Source of the DNA: Tetranychus cinnabarinus | Taxonomy: Eukaryota > Arthropoda > Arachnida > Trombidiformes > Tetranychidae | Assembly (NCBI GenBank): GCA_022266195.1 | Contig: WHVY01000001.1 | Span: 16,430,001-16,494,000, forward strand | Direction: 5' to 3' | DNA length: 64,000 nucleotides | Shown: piece after piece, positions 36,584 through 48,996 of the stretch | Layout of the letters: the number at the start of each line of letters is the position of its first letter | Numbering within the stretch: position 1 is the first letter of the stretch | Notes under the pieces: model-generated | Database searches by the model: none | Told to the model about the DNA's origin: nothing | Seen by the model: only the letters and a program-made list of their open reading frames with translations | Position numbers and translations under genes: made by a program

Positions 36584-38220
36584 TTAAGATGAAATGGTCA
36601 ATCCGAATGGTAAATCTTTGGCTCCATCCAACAGAAAGTAAAGGTTAAAAGCGCCTCCAGTAATGGACCAACAAACATCATAACCTGTGTAGAAAAATTG
36701 AGATAATTAATGAATTTTATTACTTTGATTAGTTTATTTTTACAAAAGGTAAACCTTCATCACTTCACTTTCAAGATTAACTGTGAGAGTTTTGAATTAC
36801 TTGCAACCAGTTTTTATGGTTGAACTTTTTTCCTCTGTTTAATCTTGAGAGTTTTGCGTGAAAATTCACAAAATTCATTGCCACCTTAAAAGTATCGATC
36901 ATCTCTGAGGTTTCTTCAACGTTTCAGCTAATCTTATTTCGGGTAAAAGTTGAGCTTCCACTAATCTTACATGATTTTTGAAACAGGTAATGAGAGTGAT
37001 AGACAGGCAAAGTAACAATGTTGAAACTCAGAGACAAACTTTGCGATCAAAACTGATGATTTATAAATCCAAGTAGCACAGTTATAGGATCAAATGTTGT
37101 TCGTGTTAATTTAACGATGATTTACTTTCAACAAGATAACACCAACGGCAAACATTATAACACAAGCAGTTCACCTTTTCAACCTTTATCAATTTTGATG
37201 TCTAATCTACCAACATTTACACAAAAACAGTATAATTCAAAAGTAAACACATTCTTAATTGATATTGTAATTTGATTGATCATTATTTGAATAAATATAA
37301 GATCAAATCAGCCGACAATAAGACTTTCAAGGTTGTAAACATGTGAAAATACTGGTTTTAAGGTATTACGTTATGTAACTAAGGGAGCTTCAAAGGGTAA
37401 CCAATAGACGTTTAGTAAAGACTAATCAGAACCTAAAGCGCTAAATTTGCATTAGATAACTGTATTGATCAATTATGTGATATGAAATACATAGGAATCA
37501 AGTCTAGAAATTAAACAAATTAATGGTTAAATTATGTTAAAAAATCAATGTTTATCAATATTTGATTCCATTGATTGATATGGAGAGTAAATATACGATG
37601 AATTATCATGAGTTGCTCGGTGTTTAAGGTTAATTAATCGGATTAAGTTAATAACTATTATTTTAGTTCTTGATTTCACAATTTAGATTCAATGTTTCAA
37701 TAAAACAGTCAAAGAGGCACTCCTTTGGGTTTCAAGCTTTAATCATCACCATCATCATGAGCATTTTGATTGAACTTTCAATCCAAATCCAAGGCTATTC
37801 ATCATTTATTTACATATAAACCTGATCGATTCAATACAATTAGATGAAAATAGCAAACAAATGAAAAGTAAAACGATATGATTATCTAATGATTGGTTAA
37901 TCATTGAAATGCATTGTTAATGGACCTGTGAAGTTGATTCAAGGCTTGATCTTTGGCAAATGAAAACCATTTCTTAAACATCTTTCAGATAATATTTATG
38001 GTTTAAATTGTTGAGCTTTCATCTTCAATTTCATTTCTGATGGTTTATAATTAATTGAAAATTTTCAATTGCACAACATTGATATCAAATTAACTGATTA
38101 AGGTGGATGGACTTGAGCAAGGTTAAAATTATGTTAGTAGATTTTGTTTTTTATTTCAAACCAACCTGCGAGACGCTGCATGAAATTGGATTTAATTGCA
38201 ATTAATTGAGTGTTGGGAAA
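36584..38220 (-). CDS. Candidate last two exons of a claudin/PMP22-like four-pass protein
   Basis: Exon 38166-38220 (acceptor GTTTACAG, donor GCAG|GTTGGT) reads FPNTQLIAIKSNFMQRLA and ends in phase 1. Exon 36584-36684 (acceptor TTCTACACAG) completes that codon as Gly and reads YDVCWSITGGAFNLYFLLDG to a TAA. The pattern of an (F/Y)P start, about 16 residues, then G-Y-x-x-x-W followed by a hydrophobic fourth segment resembles the C-terminus of TMEM47-type claudin-superfamily proteins as I remember them. Upstream exons with the first three membrane segments should lie on the minus strand beyond 38.2 kb; I could not identify them with confidence. Confidence 0.35.
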
Positions 38221-38858
38221 CTGTAAACAAGATCTTGAGCAACATATGTGCTTGAATTGAGAAAAATTGACGAAAGGTTCGATGGATAATCGACTTTTTA
38301 TCTGTTGAATAACATGGATCGATATTCATTGTTTAATAATTGATAATCATTGTCACCAAAAATGGTTAGCAACAGGTTCTGGTGTTTGACCTAAAACCAG
38401 ATTTTGTTTATTCCCTTTGGTTGATTTTGTTTATTAATTATTATTATAATTACCAAGGTTATCATGATAATAAGGTGTGCCTATGCATGTTTTAAGTTAT
38501 AAGATTCAAGATTTTCATTAGATTAGCGTAATTAATAATTAAAATTGAATGTTTAATCAAAGTTCAAACATGGCTTGGTTAAAGAGCAAGGTGACTATTA
38601 AGTCTGGTTGATTGGAAATTGTATTTAACTCATGACTCGACTTTACAATTTGTAGCAAAATTTATCGTTGAAAATACTGAGCAGTTAGAGGCTATTAAAC
38701 TATAATCGAAACAATCTATTGATTGAAATAAAGGACTCATGATCAGATAGAAATATAAATGTAAAGGGAAATTGTTACAGGGAAATTTGACGTTACTTTT
38801 GTCACTAAGGCCTAACTAGAAACCACAATTGTCCCAATGACCAGAGTCAAAAACTCCA

Positions 38859-38995
38859 ATGCTCATTGATGTCAAATAATCATAACAGTGATCAGTGGTC
38901 AAGTTTACGAATCGTTTAGATCACCTTGGTCCATTCAGTAAGATTGAAAACAAACTCAATCACTGTATCATGATTATTTTGACATCAATGAGCAT
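38859..38995. repeat. Long imperfect inverted repeat (hairpin)
   Basis: Arms 38859-38892 and 38959-38995 are reverse complements over about 33 bp, beginning with an exact 18-bp match (ATGCTCATTGATGTCAAA), with a small bulge and a few mismatches further in. The loop is 66 nt. The transcript could fold into a stem-loop of small-RNA-precursor size, or this may be a remnant of an inverted-repeat transposon. Confidence 0.6.
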
Positions 38996-41900
38996 AACTC
39001 GGTGATTCAAGTTTGATTTTGTCAAATAATTAAACAAATTTTTGCTCGATGACGACAGTTAGCATCAAATGTATGGAAAAAATAGTCAAAGGCTAATAAT
39101 CAGTTTGTCCAATCTAATGAAGTAAAATATGTAAGTTTGAGTTAATGTTCCGTTCTTACCTTTGATGAGAAAAATAAAATTTCATGTTGATACGTTTCAA
39201 GGTCTAGCTGGTTAATATGTTAATTTGAGACAAAATGAAGAGGATGATAAAGATGTAAATGATGAAAATTTGGACGATACAAATGATGATGAAAACATGG
39301 ACACGAAAAGTCAGTTCAAGTTAAACTAGAATGGCTTGTTGATTAGAGCTCATCGTCCTCTAATCAATCCACTCTTGTTGGGCTATTTTTTGCCCAACGG
39401 AGACTTTGATTTTACTATTCAATACAATCTATCATCAAATAACTAAGAATGATGGATTCACCATTACCTTGCGGCTATTAGTTAACTTAATCATGATTTT
39501 AAAAGAAAATGAAAATTGTATAATTTTTATGATGTTTTATGATAAACACAGCAATTATTGGTTGCCATAAGAACCTGTGAAAGTAAAGTTAACTCGAGCG
39601 AAAGGCGCTAAGATTGAAAATTATCAATTAATCTCTAAAAATTAACAATTTTCGTTCAATTGATTATAAGCTATTAATTTGATGGTCAAATCTTGATTAA
39701 AAGAGCAATAATAATTTAACCAATTTCCCCATTTTAATGGTAAACAAATGAATTGATGATCAACAATGATAAATATTATTATGTATAATTTTAATTGACA
39801 TTGTTCACAATCACGAGTTGATTTGTTGATTTGTATTTCAACCTTGAATTAATTTTATCAAAAATTAACTTTAAAATTTCCATGAATTTCATGTTTCCAT
39901 TGAATAATATACAAGTAATTTCATTATAAAACAAAGAAATCTTTCTTCTCAAGCTTCTATTAACATTACATTTAACATTACATTTACCTTTTGTTTGAGC
40001 TTTACTGATGTCAACATGATTAATAACCTTTTCAACAACCTTTTGATTTGACAACAACATTTCAAAATAATTAACAGCATTTGGTTAATTGCAGTTGTTC
40101 ACAAAAAGATTGATTGTTTCAATTAAATTGAATTCAGGCCTAAATGTACATCCATCAAAACAACGTAAAAATGTATGAAAATTTATGGTTAATAATGGTT
40201 TCTTATTTCATGTTTTTTCTTATATTTTAGCTCTTAATTGCTGCACAATTAATAAATTGACCATTAAAGGAGGTAAATTGAATTCATTAGTAGTTCATTA
40301 ATTTACCTTAAACTTGTTAGTCTATATAATGATGGAAATAATCATTTTTTTGCAAAAATTATTGTTGATCTAAAATTAAATTGAATTAACCGCTTCTGTG
40401 GGATTCATTCTCATTGGTGCTTTTCATATTGACATCAAGTATTTTTGTTTTGTTTTCAAGAGTAGTTCATCTCGATTAAACACGGAATTAATTAGTGACT
40501 ATCTCAGTTTATATTAACTTACTCTTAATTATCTTGATGGCAATTCAACTTATCAATGGAATCAACTGTTAGTTGAAAATTTTCTTCATAGCTAAAGCCT
40601 CTTTAGTGACTGATGTCTTAAGAGCATAACATTTAATCAACCTGATCTACATGTAAGTTTAATTGTAGCTGTGATTGCTGTCATTAGCTAATCACAGCTC
40701 ATCCCGTGTTTAACTAATCATAAGTTGACCTTTGATTTTTGTTTTCTATCCACAGCTTTTATCGATTGTAGTTTCACAGCACTTTTTTCAGATGAAAAAT
40801 AAGCCTATCTTGTCACCGCCAACTCTTAAAGCTTTGATGCAAAAATAGGAATCAATTTTGATATCAATTGTAACAAAATCCCATGATTTAGATGCTCTAA
40901 TATCCTGGTGTTAATTTTCCCGTCTGGATAAAAGGTTTGTTTCATCAGTAATTCTGTGAATTGAAAGTGAATCATTTTGATTTGGGAAACAAATGATTTC
41001 GTCCCATGAATATATGAATTATGAGAGGTTTTGCTGTGATTACTCTCAATTTTACCCTCAGCTCTTCAGTTGATAGTTTAATAAACTGATTCAGATATAG
41101 ATTAGCTAATTTTTGTTGAATAGTTTTTAATGAAGAGCTGATAAATTGGGAAAGATCAGAGTTAGATTGTGTTAAATGAAATGTATTTATCACATTTTTG
41201 TGATACATTTCAAGGATTGAAAAGGTGTTCTACCTTCAAAAAGCAACTATAATCAAAGTAATACCATTAAGATTGATGTCAAAAAAATCTTTAATCTCAT
41301 TTAATTGTTACATTAATCAAGACGTCAAAACACAAGGGTTTACATCAAACATAACAATTAGTCCTTACAAAGGCCTAACCGATCAACAGAAACCTAAAGC
41401 TGTATGTGAATCCATTTTTACAGTCCTAAGGAGATGTTTGTAAAAAAGCAAGTTAAATTGTTATCCTCTCAATTAAACAATTTGTACTAATAAATAATGC
41501 TTTATCTGTTTATTGCTTTATTATTATTTAATATTAAAACCAAGTAAACCATTGTAATGGTCACACTTTCGGACAATCAAGATTGGAAATGAATTTTCCT
41601 TTTTTTCAAATGAGTGTTGTTTTTATGTAACTAAAAAAACTAGCCACTTGTCAATGATGTTTGATAGCAACATCCGCAAATGTAAGTTGCTTTTTGTTTT
41701 ATTTTGCTTTCTCAGGTGAAAACCTGCTCAAATCAAGTTTCCAACCTCTGAATTTAATCTTGATAAACACTTGTAGAAGTAATAAAACTGATAATAACTA
41801 TGCCAGGTAGATAAAGGGACTAATATGATATTAATAATATGAAGAAGCTGCCTCTTGATTATCTCTTCGCGATTAGTTATAATTGTTTGCAATAAAGGAT

Positions 41901-42069
41901 CATCCTAATGAAAATAAAAGTCATAAAAACAAGGTAAAGATTTAGCTTAAAGTAAAATTTTCCCTTTTTTATGTAAAAAAAGAGTCTTAACCTCTATCAA
42001 TGGTTGAAATCAAAGCCCTGTAAAGCCAGGAGTAATCAGGTAAAGCAAAAATTTATGAGTGTCATTTTG

Positions 42070-43335
42070 AGCATCTCATCTTCAAATATGAATCTAGTTT
42101 TTGCCTAAACTGACTAACCTTAGAACCAAAAAATGTCTAATCTTTTTCATGACCAGATCAGTTTTCCTGGTCCTTCAATTGTTGCCATTCACAATATGAG
42201 TTAACCTGTTGATAAGGTAAAAATAGATTAGTAAAAGATATTTTCAAGTTTATTTTTTCACAACAGATGATATTCTTATGAATAATGTTACATGTTCATA
42301 ATATCTGTTCACCTAATAAACACTGGATTTGCAGAAATATCATGCAATGGGAAAAGATTAGGTTTCATTGGTTGGGTTTGTTAATCTCACAGCTCAAGAG
42401 TATCAAGAATATTGATTTATTTCAACTTTTTTCTCACTTTCTGAGTAAAATATTCCAATCAGCAGAAATGACTGATATAACAAAATATTCAAATTTTAAA
42501 GATTTTACCAAAACATTCGAGAAAACCCAAGAAAACCTCTTTTTATGCTGAAAATTATTTGTTTTCCCGATGCTAGTTGTTCCGAAATTAGGATCAATGA
42601 CAGTCCGGTTGTTTTTTTCTTGCAAATCGTTTAATCCAAAGCTTATTTAGCAGTTTTGAATGACACTTAGCCCTTCATAATTGAAAAAGTATGGCAATCA
42701 GATGTTGTTAATGCTATTCAACAAAGTGGAGCTCAAAATAAGAAAACAATTCTTACCATTTTCATGTAATTCTTGTTTTTCAAATTGTTAACACACCGAA
42801 AAGGTTTTCATTTTAAACTCTTATTAATATAACATTAGTTTAAATTGTGTTTTAAGCCTTATTAATGTCAAAATAATTAGCGATATTAAACAACAATGGT
42901 TTAAAGTCAGGCAAAGGGTAAAATATAAATAACCATTATTTTATGATAGCGTTTCATCTTTAAATGTGAATCAGGTTTTTGTCTAAACTGATTAACTTGG
43001 AACCAAAAAATGTCTAATCTTTTTCGTGACCAGATCAGTTTTCCTGGTCCTTGGTGGTTATTATTCACAATATGAGTTAACCTGTTGATAAGGTAGGAAA
43101 AAATAGATTAGTAAAAGATATTTTCAAGTATTTTTTTCTTGCTTAGCTTCATCTTTTTTTCACAAGAGATGAAATGATATTCTTATGATGTTACATGTTT
43201 ATATTATCTGTTCACCTAATAAACACTGGATTTGCAGAAATATCATGCAATGTGAAAAGATTAAGTTTCCTTGGTTAAGTTTGTTAATCTCACAGCTCCA
43301 GAGTAACAGAATATTGAATTTATAAAACAAAAATG
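42070..43335. repeat. Direct duplication of about 360 bp
   Basis: Segment 42070-42430 recurs at 42948-43335 with roughly 10-15 percent divergence and small indels; shared words include GACCAGATCAGTTTTCCTGG and ACACTGGATTTGCAGAAATA. The copies are about 880 bp apart. Both keep an open ATG frame over the last 120-130 bp (starting MLHV(H/Y)...), but most differences there change amino acids, so coding is doubtful. Confidence 0.75.
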
Positions 43336-46300
43336 TTCATCAAAAGCTATCTATCTGAACTGACAAAAATGACTGATTTTTTTGCTCAAGTATCACTTTG
43401 AAGACCTGTTGAATCTTCTTACAGGTGAGTTGTTTTCTGGATGCAGATTCTTTCCATTTCTGAAGTCCTTTTCCTTTCCTCTAATCATCACCATCATCAT
43501 CATTTTTATTTGATAATAATTATGATGGGAGGCAAGTTAAGGTAGTGTGAATTTGATTTAACAGTTTTGCCCTTGATTGGGAATCAATCTTTCTTCAAAG
43601 TATGTACATTGCTTTTAGCATTAGATTCCTAGTTTAAAGATGGCTGAGTTCTTGGGTTGTCCTTCAGGTAAGAGATTATTTCAATTGATAGTTTCATTTT
43701 AGTTTTGTTGTCTCTTGTTTTGGCGTCTGATATCTCCTTTCTTGATCTTGTGTTGAAGATAACTTGAATTTTATGTTGGTAATGATGATGTTTACAGAGA
43801 AAGGCTAACGATAATTAATTGTGGAAAAAGGAGAAACAAAATAATTCTGTAAAATAATAACCAAGTTATGAGAAAGGGCTTTGGACTGAGACTGAAAAGT
43901 ATTAATAAAAGGGAAAAACTCGAAAAGATAATCTCAGGTTACACTTGATTTCGATTGTTGGTGGAAAATTAAAGACACTTTCTTCTGTTGTTATGGCAAT
44001 TTGTCATGACAGTTAGACTATCTGATAAGTCTTTTATTCAGTCTTTTTTCATTGATCCCTCAAGTGTAGGTAAAATATAAAAACAATATTTAACAACAAT
44101 TGCGTAAAAAAATTGCGAGGAAAAAGCGTAAGCTAATATCATATTGTTTCTGAGATTACTAAAACACAATTGAAGTCGATCTCAATTTGCGTAAACAAAT
44201 TTGATCAAATGACATTAACAAAATAGATAGCGTGAAAATTCGTGGAAGATAAGCGATACTGTTAACAGTGGGTCGCTCATTGTACCCGGAATTCATTATC
44301 TATTCGTTTGTAATGGCATTGTGAATTAAAAATGATCAAGCTATCAATTTGAAAGACTAGAAGCTACAAGTGCTGGTGGCTTTGTAGGAAAACTAAATTG
44401 TTTACGATTTGTTATCGGTTATTTTTTGCCTCAGATATAATAAAATTATTAACAGGCGAAAAATTAACCTGAATTTAAAGATTGAAGTGAAAGATTATGA
44501 TAGGTAAGTGGAGATGGGAAGGGAAAGGAAAGTTAAAGATGAGGTTTGTTGCTTGATGATCCTCTTTTACTCTCTCCGCTCCTTTTTGCCATGATGACAG
44601 GTTCCTAGTTTTTAGCCTTGGCTCATACCATTCCACTGTAATGATTACAGTAATGAGAAACAGAATTTCTATAATCATCAGCTCCATCTTTGTTTCATTA
44701 TCATTAAACTACTGCTGATTTTTCCCTCCTCTGGGAGACCACAGTAAAAATTCTGGTGAAAAGGGGTCTTTTGGAATAAGCTTGGTAACTTGAAGTCTTT
44801 GCCGATTTTGGGTTCAACAATTGCTTGTAAATATTAGCAGGGAATTTAGGTGATCTTTTGAGTTTCCAAGCCTTTCAAAGTCATTCCGAGTCAAATATTG
44901 AAATTAAACTGTTAAAAAATAAGATAAAAATAATTCAAGTAATTGCGATACATTTTTATAATTTTAAAGGTGTAAACCTTTGATCTGATTAAATGTTTTA
45001 TTTGATGCTTAATTGTTTAATTTCACAGAATCCTAAAAGTATTACAATAAAAAGATGACATCATGAACAAGTTGTCGTTTGAAAAGCAAAACAATTGATA
45101 TTGTCTCATTTGGTCATGTAAAATGTAGATGTATGATTGAAGGAAAATGGTTAACATTTGTTCATCATTTTGGTCAATTTGATGGAATATGTAATTGTTT
45201 TTAAAGTGGACATGTAAATTTAGCAAAATTAACTAACCTGTTTGTGTTGTTAAGATGATAGATGAAGTTAATTATGAATGGTCGTGCCGTGGTTACTAGA
45301 AGACCAGCTTTAGAGTAACCAAGATTTTATTATTTATAGAGGTTAACCAAGTGCTTGTTTTCAGTAAATGATGAGCTGGATCTGCGATTGGATTGGCAAT
45401 TAACTCAATAAAAAAGTAACAATGTTGCAAAAAGATGTTGCCTCCTGCTGTTTAACCATCCAAAGCTCGATAGTATCTTTGAGTAAGTATGGGGTAAGTA
45501 AATCGTCAGTCCAATGGAATCAAATAATTCACAATGAATAGTTAACCATAACTTATTATTATCGCCTGTTCCTCGTTAATTCAACTTGACACATTCACAA
45601 TTATAAATTTCATCTGCTTGAAACTCATGTAACAAACGATTATCTGGTAAGAAAATTTGATGGGTTGTTTCCTTTTGGCAATCAAGATGAAACACTGACA
45701 AAGTGACAAAATGACAATATCTAGGAATACTCATTGTTTGGTTAGCTGGGTTGATTATTGTAAATAATTGATTCGATCACCTCAACTGTAAGTCAGCTAT
45801 TAACCAGACCACTTAATCATCAGAGGTTCAGGTTTCATCGACTCAATATAACACCATTTGATTATATTAAATTGTTAGCTAAGTAATTGCCGGTAAATTT
45901 GGACTCGATAAAGGATCTCAAAATTGAAAGAGGAACCAAACATCAAGTGATCCATGTTAACCAGAAATGCGATTCTCATGGTAATCAATCAGTCGCAACC
46001 AAATGAGTTGGTTTTTCAAATGTTCAACAGGTAACCGGCAATCATGCTTAAAGGTTAACAAATTTACACACTATGATGAATGAGACCAGGAATGAGGTTG
46101 GATAAGCACCGTTGCCAGGGAAAAATAAACATGAAATTAAAAACGAAAGCAAAGATATTAGTAAATGAGAGATATAAAGGCATTTTCAGATGATTTGGAA
46201 AAAATTGAATTATTTTAACCTGTAAAAGGATATTTAAAATACTCTAAAGATTGTAATTGCAATGGACTGGATTTCAAGAACAAATCAATTCGTCTAAAGA

Positions 46301-48996
46301 GGAATTAAATTGTCTCAAGTATCAGAAAATATGAGGAAATATAATTCTACCTGTCAGAGGTACAGAGTTGGAAATGTTCACCTTTCACTGAGTTATGTTG
46401 CAATAGAATCATTTAAAATTGAAGAAAATGAAAAGATATGAAAGATAATCGACTGAATAAACGAAAAATATCAAATTGCAAAAAAATAAAACAAAGTTAC
46501 ATTAACAACAGCTAATGTCAAGATAAATAAAAAATATCATTGTGATGAAGTTTCATCTTTACCCTTAGGGACTTGGAAATTTTATTTTTATCATGACACA
46601 GCGCCCTCTCATGCTCCATGCTCCATGACACATATGAAAATCTGAACATTTCAAAGATACCTGGACAAAGGAGGTCCCATAGGTGTTGAGTTCATGGACA
46701 GTTTTTACCAATGGTCAAAGAATGGAAGAAAATGTATGAAATTTTTTTGAAAAAAATCAGCAAAAGTGTCCTGTAAATGAATGAAAGTGAGGGAAGAATG
46801 AATAATTTGCTGAATGATAGACAAATTGAAAAATTGTTGATTTGCCAAAACCGGGAAAAGCATGGCAGAAAAAAATAGCTTACACTTCATGTGCATTTTG
46901 AAACGTATATTCATGATTTGGGTTAATGGAAATTTACATCAACCAAAATGACAAAGAATCATACCTTGGATGAAAATGGAAACTAAAGAAATATCAAGTG
47001 CAAATAAGCTGGTAAACAAACTGATTATCAGTTTGGTCCAACATATGAATAGAATTTAATTTCCTCTCGAAATTACATCAGTTCACTCTCTCAATCTTGG
47101 CCGTAGTCCAATTGTCTAGTTTCCCCTCTCGGTCTATCTTTCCCTCTCTTTCTCTAATTTATACACATGAGAAGCCTTGATGATTACACCATCTATCATT
47201 TCTTTTCCCTGTTTTTCTTGCTGATCAACAATCTCAACTCACCATGATGAACAACAACAAGTGCGACTGAAGCAAGAAACAAAACTTCCACCAAATCTTT
47301 GTAAACTATGTATATAAAACTCTTTGGTTCCCAGGGAAAAATAAAGCCACAAACGATCCTGATGAAGTAACAATGGAATGTTGATCAGCTGATGACAAGC
47401 ATGATCAAAAGCGTAAAATCAGACGAACTGGTAGAGAACCATTATTGAACCATAATTGATTAATACAATGATTACTATCAATAGCAAACGATCATGCATA
47501 AAACAGAGATCGATGACAATAGGTTATTAGCTAAAAGAGAGTAAGAGAGATGTATGATTAATTGAGTAGCTTTGATAATGGTTAAAATGGATAAGATTTG
47601 TTGAACTTACCCGATAATGATGAACAGAGACAATTTTCAATCACAGTTTTCATTTTAATGACAATAGAGATGAACAGAAATCGAATTATATTTCACCAAA
47701 AGAAGGGGGAAAAAATGAAACTCATGGGAACAAAAAAAACATGAACATTAACCAGACAAAAAGAAAGTAAAGGTAAAATGGAAGCTGATAAAGACAGAGC
47801 CTTGTCGAGACCAAAAGAGATAAGATCTTATACTTAAGCCTTTATACGGTAAATGTAACTAAATGTTAGCTTTCAGATTGACGAATAAGTTCAATTTTTT
47901 TAGAGATAAGCTTTTAAAAAATGGAAGCTTCTTGCGTTGGTAAATATCATGGAAAAGTTGAGAGCTTTTGAAAATGTTGTTTTTTTGGTAAATTTTGAAT
48001 AAGCGATAAATGTTGATGAGATAAAAATGTACATAATGTAAAACAATTGATTGGATTATCGAACAATAGGCAACTAGAAAATAGTCTTTATCTTATAATG
48101 TCATATTATCTATTAATGATTACAAGAAAAAGTAGGGAAAGATGATGATTAAAGTGATGAGAGATGATTGGAAGATGTGATAGGTATAATTGTAACTTCT
48201 CTAGCGTCATTATAATAATTGATAGAGACTTTAATTCAATAATGAAACACGTCTATTCGCTATTAAGATTCTGTTGTTTCAATCGTCTTTTATCGTTTGA
48301 TTAAAACTCTGTAAGTCAACCTCTAACACTTTGTTCATCTTCATGATCATCACTTTTCCTCCATATTCATTTGTTTCTTCCTCTAATCTTCACAGCCGTA
48401 TGTTTGCAAGGATGACGCAAGAATTGCAATTTTAGACAGTAAAGAAGATTAACGAAAGAGAAGGAAGACACAGAATGAAGAAAGAGAGAGAAAGAGTAAC
48501 CAATGGTAACGGATAAGAGTCACCGAAAGAGAGTGAGTGAGTGAAGATAAGAGTGAATATCGAAAGGCAGAAGAAGCAGAAACTGAGTTTAGTAAAGGCT
48601 GCTTAAATCTCTTTTTTCGGTGAAAAAAACCCCAATTTCTGATTCTTTATTATTAATTTTATTTTACATTATTACCAGTAAAACCATTATATTGTGACTA
48701 TGGTTACACTTGATATTATTATTCATCAAATTAATATATATATTTAGTAAAAATTACTTCTTGTTTTTGAAAGACACATTTCTCTCTCTACAAATTTCAT
48801 CTTTCGTTTCATCCCTTCTATTTTTTGTCTTATTGAACTGTTTCAATTTTACAACGTTACAAGACATATAACCTAAAGATCCTCTCAATTTACTGTATTT
48901 TTTTTGTTATTACTTCTACGCCTGTTGCTGTTGCTTCTTTTCCCTTTAAACGTATTCATCAAATCAACCAACTCACATCACATCAAAGAGTCAATC

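Larger units (their letters stand above)
38221..48996. other. Large gene-poor region
   Basis: Over 10 kb with no complete gene visible. It holds a long imperfect hairpin (38859-38995), a smaller hairpin (40667-40699) and a direct duplication (42070-43335). Several splice-like candidate first exons include MAEFLGCPS at 43640-43667 (+) with a GTAAGA donor, and MKTVIENCLCSSLS on the minus strand ending at a GTAAGT donor near 47613. GA-rich sequence follows near 48478-48550. It may contain large introns of the claudin-like candidate or regulatory DNA of the nuclear receptor. Confidence 0.4.

Noticed and set aside
39377..39398. GTTGGGC/GCCCAAC hairpin with a T-rich loop
   Set aside because: A 7-bp stem is expected by chance in a window of this size, and no gene end lies nearby.
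43640..43667. Possible first exon MAEFLGCPS with a strong GTAAGA donor, joining in phase to the receptor at an AG near 48986
   Set aside because: The putative acceptor has no pyrimidine tract and the phase match has a one-in-three chance; not enough to alter the receptor model.
48904..48996. N-terminal Leu-rich extension of the nuclear receptor
   Set aside because: It relies on a TTG start and would add a hydrophobic leader to a nuclear protein; the ATG at 48997 directly before the zinc fingers is the natural start.
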